Of a stretch of DNA of 64,000 nt, positions 7,246 through 15,911 are shown one piece after another. The notes below the pieces were generated by a model. It made no database searches. It was not told where the DNA came from and worked only from the letters and a program-made list of their open reading frames with translations. Each line of letters starts with the position of its first letter. Within the stretch, counting starts at the first letter, position 1. The stretch is from Bacteroidales bacterium (lineage in GTDB: Bacteria; Bacteroidota; Bacteroidia; Bacteroidales; UBA932): NCBI GenBank assembly GCA_017477465.1, contig JAFUVU010000032.1, positions 23,556-87,555 on the forward strand, in the 5' to 3' direction. Position numbers and translations under genes: made by a program.

Positions 7246-8514
7246 ATGGATATTAAGGATTTATATCAGTTATTCCTGAAAAGTACAGGAGTAAATACAG
7301 ATACTCGCACAATACGCCAGGGGCAGATGTTCATCGCCCTTAAAGGTGAAAATTTTGACGGTAATACCTTTGCACTCAAGGCCTTGGAGGCAGGTGCTGT
7401 ATGTGCCGTTGTGAACGATACCATAGAAGAAGATGACCCGCGGCTTGTGAAGGTGAAGGACACCCTTGCCACTCTTCAGGAGCTTGCGGCTTATCATAGA
7501 AAACAGTTCGATATTCCTGTCATCGGCCTTACCGGCACCAATGGAAAAACCACCACTAAGGAGCTGATACGCGCCGTATTGTCTTCAAAATATCAAGTCC
7601 TTGCAACTGAGGGTAATCTGAACAATGATATCGGTGTCCCTCTGACAGTGCTCCGGCTTAATCCGGCAATCGAAATAGCGATTGTGGAGATGGGCGCCAG
7701 CCATCCCGAGGACCTTAAACCCCTTCTTGCCGTTGCTCAGCCAACTCATGGGCTTATTACCAATGTAGGAAAGGCCCACCTTTTAGGTTTTGGCAGTTTC
7801 GAAGGCGTAAAGCATGCGAAAGGCCTTCTGTATGATTATCTTAAGGAACATGGCGGCATAGCCTTCGCCAATGCCGATGATGCAACCCTTCAGGGCATGC
7901 TTTGGGACAGGGGACTGGCCATGATTCCCTACGGAATGGACGGTGTGGAGATTATGCCGTCATCGGCAGAGCGGCCTTTCCTGCGGTTGAAGATGGCGGA
8001 AGGGGAACTTGATACTTCCCTTGTAGGCGCTTACAACTCTGCAAATGTTATGGCGGCGCTCAAACTGGGCTGGTTCTTCGGCGTAGGAAGAGAGGATGCG
8101 TGGAAGGCCGTTAGTTCATACGTTCCTTCCAATAATCGCTCTCAGCTTCTTAAAACAGAGAAGAATACGGTTATCATCGATGCGTATAACGCCAATCCGT
8201 CATCAATGGCAGTTGCCCTGGACAACCTGTCTCGCTGCGATGGGCGGAAAGTTGCACTTCTTGGCGATATGCGCGAACTTGGAGCCGACTCCGCCGCAGA
8301 GCACAAGCGTATTGTGGATGAGCGCCTTAATGGTATAGAGGCGTTCTTAGTGGGAGAAGAGTTTGCAAAGGCTGCTGCAGGAAGCGGCATCCCTACATTC
8401 AGTACTTCTGACGATCTGGCTGCCTACCTGAAAGAGAATCAGATTATCGGCGCTACGGTTCTGGTAAAAGGCTCCAGGGGAGTGCGCATGGAAAAGGTTA
8501 TAGCTTCGCTTTAA
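7246..8514 (+). CDS. murF: UDP-N-acetylmuramoyl-tripeptide--D-alanyl-D-alanine ligase
   Basis: This 422-residue Mur ligase has the three-domain layout: an N-terminal substrate domain (VNTDTRTIRQGQMFIALKG), a central ATPase domain with the P-loop GLTGTNGKTTTKEL, and EMGASHPEDL and NVGKAHLLGFGS, then a C-terminal domain with IIDAYNANPSSM and LLGDMRELG, typical of MurF. It adds D-Ala-D-Ala to UDP-MurNAc-tripeptide in the cytoplasm. I start it at 7246 (MDIKDLYQLF), since the frame upstream overlaps dut. The last 17 nt overlap the end of the convergent PAP2 gene. It is not in a classic dcw cluster here. Confidence 0.96.
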   Translation: MDIKDLYQLFLKSTGVNTDTRTIRQGQMFIALKGENFDGNTFALKALEAGAVCAVVNDTIEEDDPRLVKVKDTLATLQELAAYHRKQFDIPVIGLTGTNGKTTTKELIRAVLSSKYQVLATEGNLNNDIGVPLTVLRLNPAIEIAIVEMGASHPEDLKPLLAVAQPTHGLITNVGKAHLLGFGSFEGVKHAKGLLYDYLKEHGGIAFANADDATLQGMLWDRGLAMIPYGMDGVEIMPSSAERPFLRLKMAEGELDTSLVGAYNSANVMAALKLGWFFGVGREDAWKAVSSYVPSNNRSQLLKTEKNTVIIDAYNANPSSMAVALDNLSRCDGRKVALLGDMRELGADSAAEHKRIVDERLNGIEAFLVGEEFAKAAAGSGIPTFSTSDDLAAYLKENQIIGATVLVKGSRGVRMEKVIASL

Positions 8515-9091
8515 CCACAATATAATGCGTTAGATACGCGATTGCGCATCCGATAACGCTTCCGAAAATTGAACCGACAATAACATCGCCCGCAAAGTGG
8601 GCGCCTATCATTATGCGGCTTATTGTAACCAGAATCGCCCAAATAGCCACGCCCCAGCCGTATGCCTTGTAATTATGCTGCGGGTCGTTCAGTTTGAATC
8701 CCAGATAGGAGCAAAGTGCAAACCCGAAAGTGTTGCTTGCATGGGAGGAGAAGAATCCGAACAGATGGCCGACAATGCCGTAGGGGAGACGCAGGCCGTT
8801 TTCCACCATCCAGCTGTTATAGCAGGGGCGAAGCCGTTCCATGCCGCTCTTTACCATGCCGGACAGCTGGTCAGTCATCACTACGCATAGAATCAGTGAC
8901 AGTACAACGGCTAGACCTTTTTTCCAACCAAGCTTCCAAATCAGGATGCCCATGATGGTCGCATAGGCGGGAAACCAGATGCGGGAGTTGGAAAGAAACA
9001 TCCATAGAGGGTCTATCCATGGACTGCTTAAATTATTAATCCAAAGAGTAATATGCTGGTCTAGCTGAAGAATCTGTTCAAGTATGCTCAT
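8498..9091 (-). CDS. PAP2 family membrane phosphatase
   Basis: The 197-residue membrane protein has the complete PAP2 signature: KSGMERLRP (K-x6-RP), SSHASNTFG in the PSGH position, and [12 protein letters not shown] (SR-x5-H-x3-D). About five to six membrane helices are predicted. Relatives dephosphorylate undecaprenyl pyrophosphate, phosphatidylglycerol phosphate or lipid A, so the substrate is open. The start overlaps the obg stop as ATGA, and the end overlaps murF by 17 nt. Confidence 0.88.
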   Translation of the reverse strand: MSILEQILQLDQHITLWINNLSSPWIDPLWMFLSNSRIWFPAYATIMGILIWKLGWKKGLAVVLSLILCVVMTDQLSGMVKSGMERLRPCYNSWMVENGLRLPYGIVGHLFGFFSSHASNTFGFALCSYLGFKLNDPQHNYKAYGWGVAIWAILVTISRIMIGAHFAGDVIVGSIFGSVIGCAIAYLTHYIVVKAKL

Positions 9092-10080
9092 TTAGTCAGG
9101 GCTTTCCAGAGTTCTTCTTTAAGTTCGTTCAGCCCTGTTTGAGCTACGGACGAAATAAAGACGTGCGGAATATCGTCGGGCAGTTTCTTTTCTATCTTTG
9201 ACTTCTGCTTGGCATCTATAAGATCGGTCTTGGTTATGGCAAGCACACGGTCTTTCACCAGCAATTCCGGATTATATTCTTCCAGCTCGTTAAGCAGGAT
9301 GCGGTAGCCTTTGGCGATATCCGGTTCATCGGCCGCAACCATGAAAAGGAGGACGGAATTGCGTTCTATGTGCCTTAGGAAGCGCATTCCTATGCCCCTG
9401 CCTTCGTGCGCGCCTTCTATGATGCCCGGAATATCGGCCATTACGAAGGAACGGTCGTCATAATAGCGCACGATGCCAAGATTCGGCTCGAGCGTAGTGA
9501 AAGCATAATTGGCGATTTTGGGCTTTGCCGATGTAATCGCAGCCAGGAGCGTGCTCTTTCCGGCATTCGGGAAGCCTACCAGGCCGACATCGGCAAGGAC
9601 TTTCAGCTCCAGGATGAACCAGCCTTCCTGGCCTTCTTCGCCGGGTTGGGCGTAGCGCGGAGTCTGGTTTGTGGCGCTTTTGAAATGGTCGTTGCCCCAG
9701 CCGCCTTTGCCGCCGCGGCACAGGATGAATTCCTGGTCTTTCTCTACCAGTTCGGTGATTACTTCTTCAGTCTCCGCATCTTTAACTACCACACCCTGAG
9801 GTACTTCCAGAATGATGTCGGCCCCGTTTTTTCCGCGCTTAAGGGCTTCTGCGCCGTTGCCGCCGTTGTCGGCCCTTACTACTTTGCGGTATCTAAGATG
9901 GATGAGAGTCCAAAGCTGGGGATTGACTTTAAGGATGATATGGCCGCCACGGCCGCCGTCACCACCGTCGGGGCCGCCTTTAGGTACATATTTGGCCCTG
10001 TGCAGGTGGGCCGATCCGGAACCGCCATGCCCGCTGGCGCAGAAAAGGCGTACGTAGTCTATGAAGTTAGATTCGGCCAT
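9088..10080 (-). CDS. obg: GTPase Obg
   Basis: A 330-residue Obg protein with the glycine-rich OBG fold at residues 1-160 ([31 protein letters not shown]), then a G domain with G1 GFPNAGKST, the switch region TTLEPNLG, G3 [14 protein letters not shown] and G4 TKTDL. It ends soon after the G domain, so the optional C-terminal OCT domain found in some Obg proteins is missing. Obg is an essential GTPase linked to late 50S assembly. It lies 5 nt after the upstream 693-residue membrane protein gene and overlaps the PAP2 gene by 4 nt. Confidence 0.96.
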   Translation of the reverse strand: MAESNFIDYVRLFCASGHGGSGSAHLHRAKYVPKGGPDGGDGGRGGHIILKVNPQLWTLIHLRYRKVVRADNGGNGAEALKRGKNGADIILEVPQGVVVKDAETEEVITELVEKDQEFILCRGGKGGWGNDHFKSATNQTPRYAQPGEEGQEGWFILELKVLADVGLVGFPNAGKSTLLAAITSAKPKIANYAFTTLEPNLGIVRYYDDRSFVMADIPGIIEGAHEGRGIGMRFLRHIERNSVLLFMVAADEPDIAKGYRILLNELEEYNPELLVKDRVLAITKTDLIDAKQKSKIEKKLPDDIPHVFISSVAQTGLNELKEELWKALTK

Positions 10081-10085
10081 ATAAT

Positions 10086-12167
10086 TCAGTCTTTGCTTGT
10101 TTTTTCATCTATGTCTTTGGGACTTCCCTCAAGTATGGCGGCCTTGACTGCCAGCCAGGATATGTGGTGGTCTTTTTCGTCGGTGATATGCTCGTAGGTG
10201 CGTAGATTCTTGATTTTTTTGTTCAGCTCGTCTTGCTCAGTGCCTCCGTCGATATAACCTGCGGCCTGCAGGGCGGTGATAAAGTGCAGATGTTCTCCTT
10301 TGGCAAGATGCTCCATCAGTGCGGCATCGGCACTGTTTCCTTCGAAATGGACAGGCTTATCTGGATCGAACGTGTCCGGAATGGAATGTACAAGCTTTTG
10401 CTTTTCCGGAGGGCAGAGTTGCCGGAGGGTATGGGCGAAGAGGCTGTGGTTGATATCTTCGGCCTGCTTTCTTAGGAGTTCCTGCCGATTCAGCAGCACA
10501 TTGCCGCCCCTGCCACGGATGCGCTTGCTGCGCTGCTCCCATGTCTCCATATTCAGGAGGTTCCTAAGGAGGTTGGATTTGGGTTTCAGATTCCTGCCGC
10601 TTACGACATCCAGGTTCCAGATTCTCTCCGGCAGGCCGAAGGGGTGAATGACGCTGGAACCTTCCGGGGAATAGCTCCTGTTATAGAAATCGATTGTCTC
10701 CAGCATGTGTTTATCGGCATCCGGCGTCAGCACAAGTATGCACAGTTTGGACAGGTCTTTTCCATAGCGGGAAGCTTCCTGAAGCAGGCGAACGGCGATT
10801 TCCACATTCACATGACTCTTGCCGGTAGAGATAATTACGTAGTTGAGAGTGGGCAGCATCATTGCGAATTCCAGCCAGAATTGGGACGAGCCCGTGCTTA
10901 CGCTTGACCAGTTGATATCGGCACCGTAGCGCAGGGCAGGGGTGCGGCTGAGGAAATCACCTTTAAGCGACTCTATATTAGGGTCGTACACATAATATGT
11001 GTTTTGGACGGGGCTGCCGTCTTTGCCGACGAAAGAGCCATACTCCCACAGATAGCGCAGACCTTCCTGGCCGCTTTCCCCAAAGCCGATAAGCATGGCG
11101 GAAGCGGGGGACTTGATATAGCCGAGGGAATTGCCTGAGGCATCCGTAGCCACATTTGCAAAGTGGACGGGATGGAGCTCCGGCGAGTTTTGCTTGAGTT
11201 CCATGAAGGACAGCTCCGGAGGGTTCAGCAGCCTTACGCGGTCGCCCATGGCTGCCATAAGCGAGGTATAGCTGTTGACGCGTTCGGTATAGCAGAAAAC
11301 CTTTGCCTTTACGCTTTGCTCCGAAACCAGGTATTTGAGCAGGGAGAAGTTCTCGTTTTCGTCGGCTGACAGTATGTAAACGGCCGTGCCGGGATTCTCA
11401 AGCCACTTTTGCAGCTGCTTAAGGCCGATGGCGCTGCAAAGGTCCTTGTCTTCATTTTCCGGGAGATGGCCTCTGAGGAGGACAAAGTCGTCGCTGCCCA
11501 GCTCATCTTCCAGCGACAGGCTCTTTTGCCTGCCGAAGATATTGGTAAACAGCTCACCTATAGAAAGTTCCTTGTGCTGCTTGTCGCTTGAGGGAAAATC
11601 GACAAGAATAACATCGCCTTTGTTTTCGGCGCTTTTGTTGCCGAGAATAGTCTTGGCAAGTTCCTTGGACCTGGGGTTGATGTCCAGGAAGATGTGATTC
11701 TTCTGCTTGCGCTTTGCCTTGAACTGGTTGAAGCTGAGCCATGTCCTGTCTTTGAGGCGGCGCGGCATTATGAGCAGCACCATCGACAGGGTATATGAGA
11801 GCACGAGCGAGAAGATGCTGACATATATCATCAGCAATAGCGGCTCCCGGAAAATCACGGCGGCTATGATATCGTCAAATACTACAATATTGCCGATGAA
11901 CATTTCCAGTGCCGTGAGCATGGAAACCATTACAAGCTGTATCCAGTTTCCGTCCGTAACCGTGTGGCTTGAGCGGGACAGCAGAACCACGTGGATGACC
12001 GTTCCGGCTGCAAGCAGCAGGACGAAGATCAGACCAAGTGCATTACGCTTTCCTTTCCTGTTCAGGTGGATAAGGAGCTGTATGAACCCGGCGACAAATG
12101 CTACCAGGAGGACAATCCACAGTATCATTACCGGGGCGGAAATGGGAAAATCCGGACTTGTGTGCAT
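10086..12167 (-). CDS. Membrane protein with two tandem Rossmann/TrkA-N-like modules
   Basis: This 693-residue protein has four predicted membrane helices (about residues 13-35, 43-65, 76-98, 109-134), then a basic linker and a large cytoplasmic part. Two Rossmann-like segments follow each other. The first, near 157-300, starts [20 protein letters not shown] and is degenerate. The second, near 355-520, has [14 protein letters not shown], a clear GxGxxGxxx dinucleotide loop, followed by YYVYDPN. The layout recalls bacterial ion channels with tandem RCK domains and the CASTOR/POLLUX family, but I see no TVGYG-type filter. A helical C-terminal region ends in a charged tail. I call it a putative nucleotide-gated membrane protein of unknown substrate. 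A -7 box lies 17 nt upstream. Confidence 0.65.
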   Translation of the reverse strand: MHTSPDFPISAPVMILWIVLLVAFVAGFIQLLIHLNRKGKRNALGLIFVLLLAAGTVIHVVLLSRSSHTVTDGNWIQLVMVSMLTALEMFIGNIVVFDDIIAAVIFREPLLLMIYVSIFSLVLSYTLSMVLLIMPRRLKDRTWLSFNQFKAKRKQKNHIFLDINPRSKELAKTILGNKSAENKGDVILVDFPSSDKQHKELSIGELFTNIFGRQKSLSLEDELGSDDFVLLRGHLPENEDKDLCSAIGLKQLQKWLENPGTAVYILSADENENFSLLKYLVSEQSVKAKVFCYTERVNSYTSLMAAMGDRVRLLNPPELSFMELKQNSPELHPVHFANVATDASGNSLGYIKSPASAMLIGFGESGQEGLRYLWEYGSFVGKDGSPVQNTYYVYDPNIESLKGDFLSRTPALRYGADINWSSVSTGSSQFWLEFAMMLPTLNYVIISTGKSHVNVEIAVRLLQEASRYGKDLSKLCILVLTPDADKHMLETIDFYNRSYSPEGSSVIHPFGLPERIWNLDVVSGRNLKPKSNLLRNLLNMETWEQRSKRIRGRGGNVLLNRQELLRKQAEDINHSLFAHTLRQLCPPEKQKLVHSIPDTFDPDKPVHFEGNSADAALMEHLAKGEHLHFITALQAAGYIDGGTEQDELNKKIKNLRTYEHITDEKDHHISWLAVKAAILEGSPKDIDEKTSKD

Positions 12168-12184
12168 AGCGTTAAGTTTGAGTA

Positions 12185-12192
12185 CAAAGATA
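12185..12192 (-). promoter_or_regulatory. -7 promoter box for the two-Rossmann membrane protein
   Basis: TATCTTTG on the minus strand, ending 17 nt before the ATG at 12167. The usual upstream TTTG is not visible at 19-21 nt. Confidence 0.5.
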
Positions 12193-12217
12193 CATACTTT
12201 ATTTTAAATCGCATAAT

Positions 12218-12268
12218 TTATCGAATTTCGATAATAACATTTTTGTTATAGATAATAACAATATTGTT
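12218..12268. promoter_or_regulatory. Cluster of three dyad-symmetric sites in a divergent promoter region
   Basis: Three palindromes follow each other within 51 bp: TTATCGAA-T-TTCGATAA (12218-12234), ATAACA-TTTT-TGTTAT (12234-12249) and the perfect 12-mer AACAATATTGTT (12257-12268). They lie between the divergent membrane-protein and arginase-fold genes, outside both -7 boxes. They could bind a regulator, but the region is AT-rich and some symmetry is expected by chance. Confidence 0.4.
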
Positions 12269-12341
12269 GCATTAATTGAAAATCAATGGATATGTCAAAG
12301 GTGCAGTTGTTTTACCGATTTGACCGGCAATTTTATTCGGT

Positions 12342-12373
12342 TTTGCCAATCTTCACAAAAAATACTATATTTG
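12342..12373 (+). promoter_or_regulatory. Full promoter of the arginase-fold/gcv operon, ending 4 nt before the ATG
   Basis: TTTG at 12342-12345, a 20-nt spacer, then TATATTTG at 12366-12373 form a near-ideal Bacteroidota promoter. Only 4 nt separate the box from the ATG at 12378, so the expected transcription start falls on or next to the start codon, implying a leaderless mRNA. Confidence 0.65.
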
Positions 12374-12377
12374 AGAG

Positions 12378-13070
12378 ATGAAAATGATGCTTTTGAATTT
12401 CACCGGAGTTTACCGGGAGCAGGGCTTTCTTGACTGGTTGCTCGCGCAGCCCGGGACAGATTTCTGCGAGGTGAACCTAAGTGAAGTGGAGGGAACAAAC
12501 TGCTACTGCGACCCGGCCGCAATTGAGGAAATAGGAGAAAGACTCCCGGCCCCTCTTCCCGCAGTGCGTTGGATTGACAGCGGAGATTATCATTACATGA
12601 GCTATCTGCTGGCAATGGAGGAGAAGGCACCGTTTCACCTTTTGCTGCTTGACAATCATCCGGACGATCAGGAACCGGCCCTTGGAGATGTGCTCAGCTG
12701 CGGCGGCTGGGTGTCAAGGCTCAGAAAAGACAGCGCCATTCTGAGGGATGTCCTTACAATCGGCCCGGAGGGATGCGCTGCTGACATTCCGCAGGCTTGG
12801 CTGGCCGACAGGAAGGGAGAGCGAGTGTATCTGTCCATAGACAAGGATATCATGGACAGGGATTGGGCAAGGACGGACTGGTCGCAGGGAGCTTACTCGC
12901 TGTCACAGGTGGAAGCTATGGTTGAGCGAGTTCTTGGCAGCATGGATGTGATTGCTATTGACATCTGCGGGGAATTGACGGAATCTAAGGGCGCCCTGCC
13001 GGAAGACTACTCGATTAACCTGCAAACGAATATTGATTTATACAAATTTATATCAAACCATTTAAAGTAA
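12378..13070 (+). CDS. Arginase-superfamily (ureohydrolase-fold) protein
   Basis: At 230 residues it is shorter than typical arginases (about 300). It carries degenerate forms of the three metal-binding motifs in the right order: SGDYHYMS (68-75) for GGDHS, DNHPDD (92-97) for DAHxD, and SIDKDxxD (153-160) for SxDxDxxD. These would bind a two-metal centre. The substrate loop differs from arginase and agmatinase, so the reaction is unknown. The gene is 9 nt upstream of gcvT and is probably co-transcribed with the glycine cleavage genes. The start could be Met1, Met3 or Met4 (ATGAAAATGATG); the promoter spacing favours Met1. Confidence 0.75.
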   Translation: MKMMLLNFTGVYREQGFLDWLLAQPGTDFCEVNLSEVEGTNCYCDPAAIEEIGERLPAPLPAVRWIDSGDYHYMSYLLAMEEKAPFHLLLLDNHPDDQEPALGDVLSCGGWVSRLRKDSAILRDVLTIGPEGCAADIPQAWLADRKGERVYLSIDKDIMDRDWARTDWSQGAYSLSQVEAMVERVLGSMDVIAIDICGELTESKGALPEDYSINLQTNIDLYKFISNHLK

Positions 13071-13079
13071 CACTTAACT

Positions 13080-14195
13080 ATGTCAGAATTGCAGAATACA
13101 GAAGCCCTGAAGCTGACTTGCCTCTATGAGGAGCACCTGGCACTCCAGGCAAAGATGAGCCCCTTCGCGGGTTTCATGATGCCTATCCAGTACAGTTCCA
13201 TCACTCAGGAGCACAATGCAGTCCGTCATAAGGCCGGAATGTTCGACGTCTCCCACATGGGAGAGATATTCGTAGAAGGTCCTGAGGCGGAAGCTTTTGT
13301 CAATCATATATTTACAAATGAAATCCGCGGCTTCGGGCCGGGAAAGGTCCTATATGGGATGATGTGCTATCCTGACGGCGGCACAGTTGACGATCTGCTA
13401 GTATATCGCGAATTCGAGGCCGATCATTTCCTCCTCGTGGTGAACGCAGCCAATATCGACAAAGACTTTGCCTGGATTGAGGAACACGCCAAAGGATTCA
13501 ACTGCAAGGTGGTCAACGCATCGGCCGATTGGGGGCAGATAGCCGTCCAGGGCCCGGAAGCGGAAAAAGCCGTCATCGAAGTGCTCGGCTTCAAAGAAGC
13601 GGCCGCCCTTGGCTTCTACACATTCTGTGATGTGACCTATAACGGCAAACGCCTCATTCTCAGCCGCACAGGTTATACAGGCGAAGACGGCTTCGAGCTG
13701 TACACCACCACGGACAACACGGTTGAAATCTGGAAACGTCTGCTCGCTGCAGGTGTAGAGCCCTGCGGCCTTGGCTGCCGCGACACCCTGCGTTTCGAGG
13801 CTGGCCTCCCTCTGTACGGCGACGAATTGAGCCCGGAAATCAGCCCCGTCATGGCGGGTCTCGGCATGTTCTGCAAATACGACAAGGACTTTATCGGCAA
13901 GGAAGCCCTGCTTGATCAGAAGGCAGGCAACATTGCCCGCAAGCTCGTCGGCATAGAGATCGAGGACAAGGCCATTCCGCGCGCCGGATATCCTGTGGAG
14001 CTTGAGGACGGCAGGGAAGTAGGCATAGTAACTACCGGCTATCACTCCATCTCCCTTGACAAGAGCGTCTGCTTTGCCCTTGTCGATAAGGAATTTGCAG
14101 CCCTCGATACTCTGCTGAGCATCCGCATCCGCAAGAAAACCTTCCCCGGGAAGGTGGTTAAAAAGAGATTTTATCAAACTAATTACAAAAAATAA
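13080..14195 (+). CDS. gcvT: Aminomethyltransferase, glycine cleavage T protein
   Basis: This 371-residue GcvT takes the aminomethyl group from lipoyl-GcvH and yields methylene-tetrahydrofolate and ammonia. It has PFAGFMMPIQYSSITQEHNAVR at the N-terminus, GMFDVSHMGEI, the folate region (SRTGYTGEDGFELY), the Asp-containing LRFEAGLPLYGDEL, and a C-terminal barrel domain (GIVTTGYHSISLDKSV). The length is standard. It starts the T-H-PA-PB order, with 6 nt to gcvH. No glycine riboswitch is visible before it; the 9-nt gap to the arginase-fold gene leaves no room. Confidence 0.97.
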   Translation: MSELQNTEALKLTCLYEEHLALQAKMSPFAGFMMPIQYSSITQEHNAVRHKAGMFDVSHMGEIFVEGPEAEAFVNHIFTNEIRGFGPGKVLYGMMCYPDGGTVDDLLVYREFEADHFLLVVNAANIDKDFAWIEEHAKGFNCKVVNASADWGQIAVQGPEAEKAVIEVLGFKEAAALGFYTFCDVTYNGKRLILSRTGYTGEDGFELYTTTDNTVEIWKRLLAAGVEPCGLGCRDTLRFEAGLPLYGDELSPEISPVMAGLGMFCKYDKDFIGKEALLDQKAGNIARKLVGIEIEDKAIPRAGYPVELEDGREVGIVTTGYHSISLDKSVCFALVDKEFAALDTLLSIRIRKKTFPGKVVKKRFYQTNYKK

Positions 14196-14201
14196 CACGT
14201 T

Positions 14202-14582
14202 ATGTCAAAGATTTTGGAAGGACTCAAGTATTCCGAGTCACACGAATGGGTAAAAGCAGAAGGAAATGTGGCCTATATCGGCGTTACGGATTTCGCACAG
14301 AAAGAAATGGGCGACATTACATACGTTGACATGCCCGAAGAAGGCGACGATGTGCTCGCCGGCGAAGAATTCGGCGCCCTGGAAAGCGTAAAAGCTTCTT
14401 CAGAACTCATCAGCCCCGTCTCCGGCGTAGTTCTGGCAGCAAATACAGAACTGGAAGACGCCCCCGAAAAAGTGAACGAGGACGCCTTCGGTTCCTGGAT
14501 CATCAAAGTGGAAATGTCCAATGCTGCAGAACTTGACGCCCTTATGGACGCCGCCGGCTATAAAGCTCATATCGGAGAGTAA
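14202..14582 (+). CDS. gcvH: Glycine cleavage system H protein
   Basis: The 126-residue lipoyl carrier shuttles the aminomethyl group between GcvP and GcvT. Lipoyl-lysine is Lys64 in FGALESVKASSELISPVSG. The start YSESHEWVKAE and the DAFGSWIIKVEMSN region match the family. It is followed by gcvPA after 3 nt. Confidence 0.97.
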   Translation: MSKILEGLKYSESHEWVKAEGNVAYIGVTDFAQKEMGDITYVDMPEEGDDVLAGEEFGALESVKASSELISPVSGVVLAANTELEDAPEKVNEDAFGSWIIKVEMSNAAELDALMDAAGYKAHIGE

Positions 14583-14585
14583 GGA

Positions 14586-15908
14586 ATGGCACCATATTTC
14601 CCTCACACAGAGGCCGATGTACAAAGCATGCTGGAAAAAGCAGGGCTGAAAAGCCTTGACGACCTGTATAGCGATGTACCGTCGGAATTCCTGCGCCGGG
14701 GAGCTTATCATCTTCCCGATGCCCTCTCAGAACAGGAACTGCGCGACTGGCTGCACAGCCTGGATTCGCAGAATGCGCACCTGAAGGTATTCGTCGGCCA
14801 GGGAGCTTACGATCACTATACTCCCTCGGTGATTCCTTACCTTACTCAGCGCTCAGAGTTCCTGACAGCCTACACCCCGTACCAATGCGAGATTTCGCAG
14901 GGTACGCTGCGCTACATCTTTGAATATCAGAGCATGATATGCGCCCTGACGGGCATGGACATTTCCAACGCCTCGCTTTACGACGGCCCCACAGCCGCAG
15001 CCGAGGCCATGAAGATGTCCATCTCCTGCACCCGCAAAAAGACTCGCGTACTGCTCTCCAAGGGCCTTTTGCCTCATGTTATCAAAGTAGTGGAGACTTA
15101 TGCCAAATTCCATGGCGTTGAGATTGGCTATGTGCCCGTGATGAACGGACAGACCTGCCCCAACTGCCTGAAGGCGGAACTTGCCAAGGATGATGTTGCC
15201 GGCGTTATCGTCCCTTCAATCAACCGTTACGGCATAGTGGAAGACCACAGCGGCTTTGCCGATGCAATCCATGCCGAAAAGGGTCTTTTGATAGAGTACT
15301 GCGATCCGTCGGCCCTTGCCGTAGTAAAAACTCCCGGTGAATGGGATGCGGACATTGCGGTGGGTGACGGTCAGCCCCTTGGACTTCCTCTTTGCTATGG
15401 CGGTCCGTACGTAGGCTTCATGGCTGTCAAAAAGGACTATATGCGCAAGATGCCCGGCCGCATAGTAGGTCAAACTGCCGACAAGGAAGGCCGTCGTGCC
15501 TTTGTTCTCACCCTTCAAGCTAGGGAACAGCACATCAAGCGTGAAAAGGCAACCTCGAATATCTGCTCAAATGAGTCTTTGATGGCCCTCTGGGTCACAA
15601 TTTACCTCTCGCTTATGGGCCCCGAAGGCCTGCGCGAAGTAAACCGCCTGAGCAGCGACGGCGCCCACTATCTGTACGATGAGCTTGTCAAGACAGGCCA
15701 GTTCGAGGAAGTCTTCCCCGGAAAGCCCTTCCTGAAAGAATTTGTCCTGAAGCCCAAGAAATTCCCCGGCCTCATGCAGCAGAAACTGGAAAAGGCGGGT
15801 TACTTTGCCGCCCTTGACACAGAAGAAGGCTACGTCAGCTTCTGTGTAACGGAAAAGCGCACAAAGGCCGAGATTGACGAACTGGTTAAAATCATCAAGG
15901 AGGGATAG
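14586..15908 (+). CDS. gcvPA: Glycine dehydrogenase (decarboxylating) subunit 1
   Basis: A 440-residue N-terminal half of split P protein: YFPHTEADVQSMLEKAGL, GAYDHYTPSVIPYLTQRSEFLTAYTPYQCEISQGTLR and NASLYDGPTAAAEAM are diagnostic, as is GGPYVGFMAVKK. It pairs with GcvPB to make the PLP-dependent glycine decarboxylase. The split form is normal in many Bacteroidota. The gene lies 3 nt from gcvPB. Confidence 0.97.
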   Translation: MAPYFPHTEADVQSMLEKAGLKSLDDLYSDVPSEFLRRGAYHLPDALSEQELRDWLHSLDSQNAHLKVFVGQGAYDHYTPSVIPYLTQRSEFLTAYTPYQCEISQGTLRYIFEYQSMICALTGMDISNASLYDGPTAAAEAMKMSISCTRKKTRVLLSKGLLPHVIKVVETYAKFHGVEIGYVPVMNGQTCPNCLKAELAKDDVAGVIVPSINRYGIVEDHSGFADAIHAEKGLLIEYCDPSALAVVKTPGEWDADIAVGDGQPLGLPLCYGGPYVGFMAVKKDYMRKMPGRIVGQTADKEGRRAFVLTLQAREQHIKREKATSNICSNESLMALWVTIYLSLMGPEGLREVNRLSSDGAHYLYDELVKTGQFEEVFPGKPFLKEFVLKPKKFPGLMQQKLEKAGYFAALDTEEGYVSFCVTEKRTKAEIDELVKIIKEG

Positions 15909-15911
15909 GCT

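Noticed and set aside
13071-13079. Glycine riboswitch before gcvT
   Set aside because: Only 9 nt lie between the arginase-fold gene and gcvT, and the promoter is directly at the start of the upstream gene.
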